Positions 1 through 6,488 are shown, counted from the first letter of the stretch. The stretch: DNA of 7,338 nucleotides from Candidatus Dormiibacterota bacterium (GCA_003151665.1 PLYD01000259.1:1-7338); one strand, 5' to 3'. The notes: a model not told the origin generated them from the letters alone. Program-made: numbers and translations.

Positions 1-1
1 C

Positions 2-97
2 GAGATTGCGGGAGCCGTTGCGTTCTTGGCCTCGGACGCCGCGAGCTACATCAACGGCGAGGTGCTCGTGATTGATGGGGGCGGCGGGGAACCTTAG
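2..97 (+). CDS. Short-chain dehydrogenase/reductase, C-terminal fragment
   Basis: The first 31 codons visible here, ending in TAG at 95-97, read as the extreme C-terminus of a classical SDR oxidoreductase: an FLASDAASYINGE segment followed by VLVIDGGGG. In FabG-like SDRs this is the closing part of the Rossmann fold, where FLASDxASYITGxxxxVDGG is the family hallmark. The Rossmann glycine motif and the Ser-Tyr-Lys catalytic residues lie outside the window, so substrate and cofactor cannot be judged; a 3-oxoacyl-ACP reductase or any other FabG-like oxidoreductase is possible. The last 47 bp, encoding INGEVLVIDGGGGEP and the stop, are also the antisense coding tail of the convergent epimerase-like gene. 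No terminator separates the two. Confidence 0.88.
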   Translation, partial: EIAGAVAFLASDAASYINGEVLVIDGGGGEP

Positions 98-1175
98 CCT
101 CCTCGACCAACTCTTCGTCCGATTCGCCGTTCTCTGAGCCTGGCGCTCTTGAGTGAATGAAGTCTTCCAGCTCCTTCTCGTACTGGTAGCCCTGGTTGTC
201 TGGGGTGAAGCGCAGTACCCGTCGCTGCGAGATGTACTCCTCGAACGCGGCCTTGGTGTCTCGCGCGGCGCGAAAGCCAAGAAGACGCGAGGCCTTCGCA
301 GTCGAGAGCACCCGTCCCCAGCGCAGCAGGTCGATCAGCTGGGGTGAGAGGGACGCGATGCCCGCCTTCCTGAGCGCGAAGGCCGCCAGGTCGACGCCAA
401 AAGGCGGGATCAGCGGCGCATGCAGCTTCCCGGCATCGTCGAGCAGCTTGGACAACGGCTCCGCGCCAGACGCGGCGATGTTGTACGCACCGGCAGGGCC
501 GCGCTTGACGGCCAGGCGCATGGCTTCGACGCAGTCATCGCGATGGGTGAGCTGGAAGGTCGGGTCGTAGCCCGCAATCGTCGGCACCACCTCGAGGTCG
601 AGGTACCTGGCAAGGGGCTGCGGCTCATCCGGGTTGAGGCTGTTGCCAAAACGAAGCACCAGGATGTCGATGGCGGCGTTGCGCGCCGCGAAGTCGTTCA
701 CGTAAGACTCGACCTCGACGATGTCGCGCACGAACTGATGGCGCGAGTTGCTGTCGAGTCGATGGTCCTCGCGGATCCCCGTCGGCAAGTCGGGGCGCGA
801 TCCATAGACGTGGCTAGAGGACTTGAGGATGAAGCGGGTCACCGGACTACCCGCCCCCGCGCAACCTGCCAGCAGGTTGAGCGTGCCGATCACATTCACC
901 TCATGCGCCCGCCGCGGATCCATGTCGAACGAATCGACGCGGGTCAGCGCGTGCACGACGGTGTCAATACCAACCGAACGAACCAGCTTGCCGATCAGCG
1001 AATGGCGGATGTCGAGCTTGAGGTAGTCGGCGCGGCCCAGGTCATAGCGAGGCTCGCGGATGTCGATGCCGATGACCTCGGCAACGTCGGGGTCCTCGAC
1101 GAGGCGCTGTACGACGAGCGCACCCCACCATCGAGCAACCCCAGTAACGAGAATCCTGCGTTTCTTAGAGGGCAT
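51..1175 (-). CDS. Atypical extended SDR / NAD-dependent epimerase-like protein
   Basis: This 374-residue protein has the extended-SDR fold. It shows an ILVTG strand and loop at residues 8-12, an acidic Asp38 ending beta-2 (suggesting NAD rather than NADP), a DIR segment at 55-57, NVIGTLNLL at 94-102, SSSHVYG at 119-125, and an LRFGN strand in the middle. Two key motifs are altered. The glycine loop reads TGVARWWG, so the central Gly of TGxxGxxG is Arg15. The YxxxK position appears as Phe148-VRD-Ile152, followed by the usual VEVE helix, so both catalytic Tyr and Lys look absent. From memory, similar actinobacterial proteins share these changes. It may bind nucleotide without classical dehydrogenase chemistry; function unknown. 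About the last 30 residues are an acidic then basic tail, probably disordered, and overlap the neighbouring SDR gene. The ATG start is preceded by no clear Shine-Dalgarno but by a -10-like hexamer. It lies 50 bp after the helicase on the same strand. Confidence 0.9.
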   Translation of the reverse strand: MPSKKRRILVTGVARWWGALVVQRLVEDPDVAEVIGIDIREPRYDLGRADYLKLDIRHSLIGKLVRSVGIDTVVHALTRVDSFDMDPRRAHEVNVIGTLNLLAGCAGAGSPVTRFILKSSSHVYGSRPDLPTGIREDHRLDSNSRHQFVRDIVEVESYVNDFAARNAAIDILVLRFGNSLNPDEPQPLARYLDLEVVPTIAGYDPTFQLTHRDDCVEAMRLAVKRGPAGAYNIAASGAEPLSKLLDDAGKLHAPLIPPFGVDLAAFALRKAGIASLSPQLIDLLRWGRVLSTAKASRLLGFRAARDTKAAFEEYISQRRVLRFTPDNQGYQYEKELEDFIHSRAPGSENGESDEELVEEAKVPRRPHQSRAPRR

Positions 1176-1183
1176 CTCGGATC

Positions 1184-1189
1184 AGTCTA
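1184..1189 (-). promoter_or_regulatory. Candidate -10 element (TAGACT) for a near-leaderless epimerase-like transcript
   Basis: On the minus strand TAGACT lies 8 nt before the ATG at 1175. It fits the TANNNT -10 pattern, and a transcript from it would start at or next to the start codon. No convincing Shine-Dalgarno or -35 box is visible. The 50-bp gap after the helicase stop is long enough for an internal promoter. This is a pattern-based inference, strengthened by the same arrangement ahead of pyrE and the metallo-beta-lactamase gene. Confidence 0.35.
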
Positions 1190-1225
1190 AGTACCCAGCA
1201 AATGACGAGCGCGGCAGGGTTACCG

Positions 1226-3628
1226 TTAGGTTCGCTTGATGACGTCCCGCTCCATCTGCGCCACCGCGCGGGCGACCGTTTCGAAGAGCGGCGATTTCGC
1301 TTGGCGCACTGCCCACTCGAGCTGGCGCAAGAGCGAGTAGAGGCTCTTCATCGCCTTGATCGCATCGCCGATGTCGACGTTGGGCGGCAGCGGAATCTTG
1401 TCCAGCTGCTCGCCGGTTGCCCACCTGTACGCGAAGTCGATGTAGTCATGCGATGGCTGGCGAAGGTTGGGCTCGTCGAGGTCGCTCTCCATGTCGGCGA
1501 AGCGGAAGTACAAAGACCGCACCAGCCTCGCCGTCTGCGCAATCGCGGGAGTCGGATACCGCCGTGGTCCTCGCTGCTGACGATCTCGGCCGCCACGCTC
1601 GCGATCCTCGACCGCCAGCATGATCAGAACGGCGCACAGCTCCTCGGGCGCGAGTCCCTCCAGCCACCCTAACCACACCGCCTCCGCGACGAGGATCGTG
1701 TTCTCGCCGTAGATGCGTGACGCGAACAGGCCCTTTTCGGTGGGCCGGTCGTGGGCGAGGAACCCGGTCTCGGTCAGGATCCGGCACAGCCGGCGCAGCT
1801 TGCGCGCGTACTCGTCCATCTGACCCTGGAGCTCGCGCTCGCCGCCGTCGAGCTCCTTTTGCAGCGTGCGGATCTCGGCGTACTTGGTCAAGTACTCACC
1901 AAACCTGGGCGAGTGCACCAGCTTCAGCTTGCGTTGCCGCTCGAGCAGGCCTTTGGCCTCGATCTCGAGCTTCTGCAAAAGACGTCCAGCGGACCCCAGC
2001 GTGCGCGAGTGGTTCCCGCGCCTCACATGCCGTTCGGCGCCCGCCTCGCGACGCAGGCGCCTGAGCTCGATCCTGATCGCCCTTCGCCGGTCTTCGAGCT
2101 TGAAGTACTGGGCGACGTCATCGATCGAGATCTCGCTGTCGTTCCACATCTTGCGGATGTCCGCGAGCCTTTCTCGCACGTTGATGAGCCGCTCCTTGGT
2201 CCTCTCCTCCGCAAGACGCTTTTGGAACTGGCCGAACGATCGCTCCATCAGAGCGTCCGCCTGCTCAGGCGTGTAGATGCGCAGCAGGTTGAGCGCCATG
2301 TTGTAGCTGGGCAGGAACTTGGACTCGACCACCAGCGTCGCGCCCATCGCGACCTCGTAGATGGTGCCGATCTCCACGTCCGATTCCTTGAGGATCACGC
2401 CGTGCCCGATGACGTCGATGCCGCGGCGGCCGGCGCGCCCCATGAGCTGGGTGAGCTCACCCGTGGTGAGATTCGAAAAGTTGGTGCCGTCGAACTTGCT
2501 GAACGAGGACACGACCACCCCGCGCGCAGGCATGTTGATTCCAAGAGATAGGGTTTCGGTCGCAAAGACCACCTTGATGAGGCCGCGCTGAAAGAGCTCC
2601 TCGACCATTTCCTTGTGGTACGGAAGGAGACCTGCGTGGTGCTCGGCCAGCCCTCGGCGCAAGAGGCGGGCGTCGACCATCCGGCGAAACAGCGCCTCCT
2701 CGTCGTGGTCGGTCAGTCCCGCAAGACGTTCGGCAGCAACCTGGTCGATCGCCTCCTTCTCGGCCGCGGTGGTCAGGTCGATGTCGTGATACGAGCATCG
2801 CTGGAGCGCTTCGCGACAGCCACGCCGCGAGAAGATGAAATAGATCGCGGGCAGCATGTCGCCTCGCTTCAGCTCTTCGATCACATGCAGCAGGTCGTTC
2901 GAGGGCAGCCTGCTGTAGCGCCCGACGCGGTACGAAGCCTCCTCTTCCTCTGCCGCTTTGCTCCATGTGCGCTGGTCGATGGCGCCATCACCTTTGAAGA
3001 GGGGCAAAAGCCGGTTGTTGATGGCGAGCCAGAGCTTGAGCTCGACGGGTCGCACGTTGTGGAACACCGTCTCCATGCCGCCGCGGTTCTCGGCCATCCA
3101 CTCGGCGATCTCGCGAAAGTTCCCAATCGTCGCCGACAGGCCAACGAGCTTGATGGTCGTTGGCGCCTGGATGACGATCTCCTCCCAGACCGACCCGCGT
3201 GGGAAATCGTCGATGTAGTGGACCTCGTCGAGGACCACGTGCGAGACCATGTCGAGCCTCCTCAGGTCTTCATAGATCAGGTTGCGCAGAATCTCGGTCG
3301 TCATCACGACCACGGGTGCGTCGGGGTTGATCGAGTTCTCGCCGGTGACAAGCCCGACGGTCGCCTCGCCGTACTCCCTGACGAAGTCGTGGTACTTCTG
3401 GTTGCTCAGCGCCTTGAGCGGTGTCGTGTAAATCACCTTCGAGCCGGCGCGCAATGCCCTGAAGATTGCGTACTCGGCGACCACGGTCTTGCCGCTCGAG
3501 GTGGGTGCGCTGACCAGAACGCCGCCCGGGCCGCGGTCGAGCTTGTCTATCGCCTCGCGCTGGAACTCGTCGAGCTTGAAAGGCAGCGTCGCCTCGAACT
3601 CTTCGACGAGCGAGTCCGCCGTCTTCAC
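1226..3628 (-). CDS. helY: Ski2-like DEVH-box RNA helicase (HelY type)
   Basis: An 800-residue superfamily 2 helicase, ATP-dependent and expected to unwind structured RNA in the cytoplasm. Motifs in order are: Q-motif-like FQREAI (22-27), Walker A APTSSGKT (41-48), TPLKALSNQK (69-78), TTEILRN (110-116), DEVH (134-137), SAT (165-167), IYFIFSRRGC (262-271), ATETLSLGINMP (356-367) and QLMGRAGRRG (394-403). A long Arg/Lys-rich, probably helical region follows. The C-terminus, roughly 620-800, resembles the DSHCT domain of Ski2/Mtr4 proteins, with LAPEELCAVLIML at 659-671. Mycobacterial HelY is somewhat longer (about 900 residues), but all helicase motifs are intact here. The start is GTG at 3626-3628, overlapping the stop of the DUF503 gene by 4 bp (GTGA), which implies translational coupling. 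A role in RNA processing or decay is family-based inference; archaeal Hel308-type DNA helicases are less likely because they lack this C-terminal arrangement. Confidence 0.95.
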   Translation of the reverse strand: MKTADSLVEEFEATLPFKLDEFQREAIDKLDRGPGGVLVSAPTSSGKTVVAEYAIFRALRAGSKVIYTTPLKALSNQKYHDFVREYGEATVGLVTGENSINPDAPVVVMTTEILRNLIYEDLRRLDMVSHVVLDEVHYIDDFPRGSVWEEIVIQAPTTIKLVGLSATIGNFREIAEWMAENRGGMETVFHNVRPVELKLWLAINNRLLPLFKGDGAIDQRTWSKAAEEEEASYRVGRYSRLPSNDLLHVIEELKRGDMLPAIYFIFSRRGCREALQRCSYHDIDLTTAAEKEAIDQVAAERLAGLTDHDEEALFRRMVDARLLRRGLAEHHAGLLPYHKEMVEELFQRGLIKVVFATETLSLGINMPARGVVVSSFSKFDGTNFSNLTTGELTQLMGRAGRRGIDVIGHGVILKESDVEIGTIYEVAMGATLVVESKFLPSYNMALNLLRIYTPEQADALMERSFGQFQKRLAEERTKERLINVRERLADIRKMWNDSEISIDDVAQYFKLEDRRRAIRIELRRLRREAGAERHVRRGNHSRTLGSAGRLLQKLEIEAKGLLERQRKLKLVHSPRFGEYLTKYAEIRTLQKELDGGERELQGQMDEYARKLRRLCRILTETGFLAHDRPTEKGLFASRIYGENTILVAEAVWLGWLEGLAPEELCAVLIMLAVEDRERGGRDRQQRGPRRYPTPAIAQTARLVRSLYFRFADMESDLDEPNLRQPSHDYIDFAYRWATGEQLDKIPLPPNVDIGDAIKAMKSLYSLLRQLEWAVRQAKSPLFETVARAVAQMERDVIKRT

Positions 3629-3927
3629 ACCCGTATCAGCTCGGTGGAAACGTCGGTGATACGCGCGCCGTCGCTGTGCGACTCCACGAAGGACAACACT
3701 GATGCCAGCACCTCATCCGCATGCCTGCCACTCGCGCTCACAGTGGCGACCGCCAGCTCGGCCAGCTGCCAGCGATCCAGCTCGCCGACCTCCGCGGCCG
3801 CGACGTGATGCTCCTGCTGCAAGCGCTTGAGGAGACCGCTCACGACCTGGCGTTTGGATTTCAGCGAACCGCTGTCAGGCAGATGGAGGACGACCCTGAG
3901 CAGGCCGACCGTCAAGGGTGAGGACAT
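3625..3927 (-). CDS. ylxP: DUF503 / YlxP-like small protein
   Basis: A 100-residue protein matching the DUF503 (YlxP) family in length and motifs: a VGLLRVVLHLP first strand (7-17), the SLKSKRQVV signature (21-29), AEVGELDRWQ (45-54), and a C-terminal helix with VLSFVESH followed by a final strand. The family is small, ferredoxin-like in fold, and often lies beside ribosome-maturation genes such as rbfA, infB and truB, so a ribosome- or RNA-linked role has been suspected without firm proof. Here it is instead directly upstream of, and 4-bp overlapping with, an RNA helicase, which also suggests RNA work. The ATG start at 3925-3927 is only 21 bp from the divergent pyrE start. No Shine-Dalgarno is visible; the short upstream region suggests a leaderless or near-leaderless message. 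Confidence 0.92.
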   Translation of the reverse strand: MSSPLTVGLLRVVLHLPDSGSLKSKRQVVSGLLKRLQQEHHVAAAEVGELDRWQLAELAVATVSASGRHADEVLASVLSFVESHSDGARITDVSTELIRV

Positions 3928-3935
3928 CCATCGGC

Positions 3936-3941
3936 TAGATT
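3936..3941 (+). promoter_or_regulatory. Candidate -10 element (TAGATT) for leaderless pyrE transcript
   Basis: TAGATT is followed by exactly 7 nt and then the GTG at 3949. A start site at the usual distance from a -10 would fall on or beside the G of GTG, giving a leaderless mRNA. No Shine-Dalgarno precedes this GTG. The hexamer matches four of six TATAAT positions, including the first two and last. The same TAGATT-N7-GTG spacing precedes the metallo-beta-lactamase gene in this window. Confidence 0.4.
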
Positions 3942-3942
3942 A
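3937..3942 (-). promoter_or_regulatory. Candidate -10 element (TAATCT) for the leftward ylxP-helY block
   Basis: On the minus strand TAATCT lies 9 nt before the ATG of the DUF503 gene and fits TANNNT. It overlaps by five bases the rightward -10 candidate of pyrE, so the two directions would share one melting site. There is no good -35 match inside the pyrE 5' coding region. Inferred from sequence pattern only. Confidence 0.3.
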
Positions 3943-3948
3943 CGTGGC

Positions 3949-4485
3949 GTGGAGACCCGAGCATCCGAGATGCGCGAGCTGGGACGCGAGCTCGTCAAAG
4001 CCTCCTATCTGAAGGGCGATTTCGTTCTGCGTTCCGGCAAGCGGTCCAACCGCTACTTCGACAAGTTCCTGTTCGAGACCGAACCGGCCCTTCTGCGCCG
4101 CCTTGGTAAGCACCTGGCGCGTCTGATCCCTGCGGAAACGCAGCGCCTGGCCGCGCCGGAGTTGGGAGCGGTGCTCTTGGGCGGCGCCGTGTCGATGGAG
4201 TCGGGCCTGCCACTGGTGCTGGTCCGCAAGGAGGCGAAGGGATACGGAACCTCAAAGCAAATCGAAGGACGGTTTGCGCCCGGCGACCGGGTCACCGTGA
4301 TCGAAGACGTCGTCACCACCGGTGGCGACTCGCTGCGCTCCGCGCAGGTCTTGCGTGATGCGGGGGTGGAGGTGATCCACCTCGTGGTCGTGCTCGACCG
4401 TGGCGAAGGGGGCGAGGAGAACATCCGAAACGCAGGCATCCCGTACTCCCCGCTCTTCCGTATTGCTGATCTCGAGCTTGATTGA
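3949..4485 (+). CDS. pyrE: Orotate phosphoribosyltransferase
   Basis: A 178-residue cytoplasmic enzyme that transfers ribose-5-phosphate from PRPP to orotate, giving orotidine 5'-phosphate, the fifth step of de novo UMP synthesis. Visible family hallmarks are the N-terminal SYLKGDFVLRSGKRSNRYFDK segment (residues 19-39), the APELGAV loop (69-75), the catalytic flexible-loop region VRKEAKGYG (92-100), and the PRPP-binding motif VIEDVVTTGG (117-126) with its paired acidic residues. Length is normal for the family. The GTG at 3949 is chosen because a -10-like hexamer sits 7 nt upstream; the in-frame ATG at 3970 gives a 171-residue protein that also fits the family and cannot be excluded. Its stop overlaps the start of the next gene, a probable dihydroorotase, by 8 bp, consistent with a pyrimidine biosynthesis unit. 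Confidence 0.95.
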   Translation: METRASEMRELGRELVKASYLKGDFVLRSGKRSNRYFDKFLFETEPALLRRLGKHLARLIPAETQRLAAPELGAVLLGGAVSMESGLPLVLVRKEAKGYGTSKQIEGRFAPGDRVTVIEDVVTTGGDSLRSAQVLRDAGVEVIHLVVVLDRGEGGEENIRNAGIPYSPLFRIADLELD

Positions 4486-5851
4486 GCTCGTCATCGCCGG
4501 GGGGACGGTCGGCACCGCCGATGGTCCGCGTCAGGTTGACGTTCACGTTTCCGACGGCGTGATCACTGCGCTGGAGGAGCACAGCACCAGGCATCCTGCT
4601 GGCTCAAGGGTAGTGGAGGCGATCGGGATGTACGTGCTGCCGGGCGCGATCGACGTTCACGTCCACGGACGCGATCCAGGCTTTCCAGTGAAGGAAGACT
4701 TCGGCACCCTCACGCTGGCGGCGGCCGCCGGCGGCGTCACCACCGTGGTCGACATGCCCAACACGATTCCTGGTGTCGACTCTGGCGGCGTGCTGGAATC
4801 CAAAGCCGCCCTCGCGCACAGCAAGGCCCGTGTGGACTTCGGCTTGTGGGGACTCATCCGCTCCAGCTCAACTGCGGATCAGCTCGAAAGCCTGGCGCAG
4901 GCCGGCGCTATCGGGTTCAAGGCTTATCTCGGTTATGCCTTCAGCCTCAGCCGCAGACAGGTCATGTACGCGCCTGACTCTGACGACCCCGATCTGGAGT
5001 CGCCGCCGGATTACGGCACCCTTCTCCGTCTCGCGCCGGCGGTCGCAGCGCTGGGCCTTCCACTGGTGATCCACGCCGAAGACCCCGGCATCCTGGCCGC
5101 ATTCAGGCGACCGCTGGACTCATACGCCGACGTGCTGGCATCCCGCCCGCCGGAGGCGGAAGCCGTCGCCATTGCCGCGGCGGCCGCGATCACCCACTCG
5201 TTCGGCGCCCGCCTGCACATCGCGCACCTGTCGAGCGCGCTCGGCTTGAGGGCTGCGGAGGTGGCGATGCAAGACGGGTCGAGGTTGAGCCTCGAGACGT
5301 GCCCCCAATACCTGTGGCGGTCGGACGCTGACTTCGCCCAGCTGGGAACGTCGATGAAGGTGTATCCGCCGGTGCGCACGGCATTGGATCGGCAGGCCCT
5401 CATCGAAGCCGTCGACCAGGGAGTGATCGGGATCGTCGCGACAGACCACGCTCCACACTCCGACGCCGAGAAGGCAAGGCCGCTGGAAGATGCCGCGGCC
5501 GGCAGCCCAGGGGTCCAGACGCTCTACCTCAGCAGTCTCGAGCTGGCCAAGCGATTGGGAGATGTGTGGAAAGCCCTGAAGTGGGTGGCCGAGGCGCCGG
5601 CGGGGCTCATCGGCCTGCAGGAGAGCAAGGGCCGGATCTCTCCGGGGTTCGACGCCGATCTGGCGATCGTGGATCCCAGGCGCGGCACCGTTTTCCGGCC
5701 GGCGATGATGCGATCAAGGCAAAAGCACGGAGTCATGGAGGGCCTGGAGTCGAGCTTCTCGATCGTCGAGGTTTACGTGCGCGGCCGGCTCGTCGTTAAG
5801 AAAGGACGAGCAGTTGGCGGACCGATAGGTCGGATGGTGAAGCCATCGTGA
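4478..5851 (+). CDS. pyrC: Cyclic amidohydrolase, probably dihydroorotase (allantoinase-like)
   Basis: Assuming the TTG at 4478, the protein has 457 residues and belongs to the amidohydrolase superfamily. The dinuclear metal site is complete: HVH (61-63), Lys148 in GFKAYLG (probably carboxylated), His199 in VIHAED, the HIAH pair (247-250), and Asp323 in TDHAPH. Dihydroorotase marks are HxHxR with Arg65, the KEDF (72-75), MPNT (93-96) and DHAPH. Allantoinase/hydantoinase-like marks are ETCPQYL (273-279), PGVQT and a C-terminal GRMVKP. Adjacency to pyrE favours dihydroorotase, which closes carbamoyl-aspartate to dihydroorotate; allantoinase or D-hydantoinase is the alternative. The start is uncertain: TTG at 4478 gives a family-like MIELVIAGGTV N-terminus and an 8-bp overlap with pyrE, TTG at 4463 is also in frame, and no strong Shine-Dalgarno exists. 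Translation by coupling from pyrE is likely. The longer reading frame back to 4400 lies wholly inside pyrE and is not believable as coding. Confidence 0.88.
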   Translation: MIELVIAGGTVGTADGPRQVDVHVSDGVITALEEHSTRHPAGSRVVEAIGMYVLPGAIDVHVHGRDPGFPVKEDFGTLTLAAAAGGVTTVVDMPNTIPGVDSGGVLESKAALAHSKARVDFGLWGLIRSSSTADQLESLAQAGAIGFKAYLGYAFSLSRRQVMYAPDSDDPDLESPPDYGTLLRLAPAVAALGLPLVIHAEDPGILAAFRRPLDSYADVLASRPPEAEAVAIAAAAAITHSFGARLHIAHLSSALGLRAAEVAMQDGSRLSLETCPQYLWRSDADFAQLGTSMKVYPPVRTALDRQALIEAVDQGVIGIVATDHAPHSDAEKARPLEDAAAGSPGVQTLYLSSLELAKRLGDVWKALKWVAEAPAGLIGLQESKGRISPGFDADLAIVDPRRGTVFRPAMMRSRQKHGVMEGLESSFSIVEVYVRGRLVVKKGRAVGGPIGRMVKPS

Positions 5852-5861
5852 GCGACGCCCG

Positions 5862-6446
5862 CTAAGCCCGCGCGCCTGCTCCTCGGAAGATCGGGTTTTG
5901 CGCCAGCTCGCGTTCCAGGCTGGTGGCCGGCCCGTGTCCCGGGTAGAGCGCGGTCGCCGGCGGCAGCCGCAATAGCTTCGTGCCGATGCTCATCATCTGG
6001 CGGCGAAGGTCGGTCTCAGGCGTCTGCCTGCCGATGCCACCGGCGAGGATCGTGTCGCCCACGAAAGCGTGGTTGGCGACGACGTAGCAAACGCTGCCCG
6101 GCGTATGGCCGGGAGTGTGCATGACCGAAAGCTTGAACTCGCCGAACTCGAGCTCATCACCGTCGAAGAGGTACTTGTCGGCCGACCGCAGGAACTGCTT
6201 GGCGTCGGCGGAGTGAATGGCGGTCAAGCCGCCGGTGAGCTCCTTCAAGTCATCTTTGCCGGCGACGTGGCCGGGATGGCAGTGGGTGGCGACGATGAAG
6301 CGGACCTTGAACCCCTTGACCTGGTCGACGAGCTTGTCAACCGGCAGCCCAGGATCGATGACTATCGCCTCTTTGGTGGTCGAGTCGGCCACCACGTAGG
6401 CGTTGACCTCACGGTCGAGCTTCACCTTGACGATGCCGAGCTTCAC
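5862..6446 (-). CDS. Metallo-beta-lactamase-fold hydrolase with altered metal motif
   Basis: From the GTG at 6446 this is a 194-residue glyoxalase II-like MBL-fold protein. Recognisable parts are NAYVV (15-19), VIDPG (29-33), THCHPGH (54-60), TPGHTPGS (111-118), FVGDTIL (128-134) and YPGHGP (168-173). Ligands His55, His57, His60, His114, Asp131 and His171 are present, but the Asp of HxHxDH is Gly59, which should weaken the second metal site. Family members hydrolyse thioesters such as S-lactoylglutathione or related substrates; the substrate here is unknown. The open frame extends upstream to 6638, but that part is low-complexity, lies antisense to a small membrane-protein ORF, and has no family match. 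The GTG gives an MKLGIVKVK start with a TAGATT hexamer 7 nt upstream and no Shine-Dalgarno, suggesting a leaderless message. It converges on the dihydroorotase gene with a 10-bp gap and no terminator hairpin. Confidence 0.9.
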   Translation of the reverse strand: MKLGIVKVKLDREVNAYVVADSTTKEAIVIDPGLPVDKLVDQVKGFKVRFIVATHCHPGHVAGKDDLKELTGGLTAIHSADAKQFLRSADKYLFDGDELEFGEFKLSVMHTPGHTPGSVCYVVANHAFVGDTILAGGIGRQTPETDLRRQMMSIGTKLLRLPPATALYPGHGPATSLERELAQNPIFRGAGARA

Positions 6447-6453
6447 GAGGAGA

Positions 6454-6459
6454 AATCTA
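6454..6459 (-). promoter_or_regulatory. Candidate -10 element (TAGATT) for leaderless MBL-fold transcript
   Basis: On the minus strand TAGATT is followed by 7 nt (TCTCCTC) and the GTG at 6446. The 7 nt look like anti-Shine-Dalgarno sequence rather than a ribosome binding site, so initiation on a leader is unlikely. Hexamer and spacing are identical to those at pyrE. No clear -35 box is visible. Confidence 0.4.
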
Positions 6460-6488
6460 CGACAAGCGGAGCGATCAGTATTGGTGTC

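Noticed and set aside
420..1190. Plus-strand open frame (256 codons) antisense to the epimerase-like gene
   Set aside because: Arg/Val/Asp-rich shadow without motifs; the opposite strand encodes a clear Rossmann-fold protein.
1751..2551. Plus-strand open frame (266 codons) antisense to the helicase
   Set aside because: Translation is a Leu/Val/Asp/Glu-rich complement of helicase codons, without recognisable domains; the helicase on the other strand is unambiguous.
2615..3808. Long plus-strand open frame (397 codons) antisense to the helicase and DUF503 genes
   Set aside because: No family motif in its translation; it mirrors the codon structure of intact helicase and DUF503 genes, as expected for antisense frames in GC-rich DNA.
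4400..4477. Upstream extension of the dihydroorotase frame
   Set aside because: It lies wholly inside pyrE in another frame and encodes a Ser/Arg/Thr-rich stretch unlike any amidohydrolase N-terminus.
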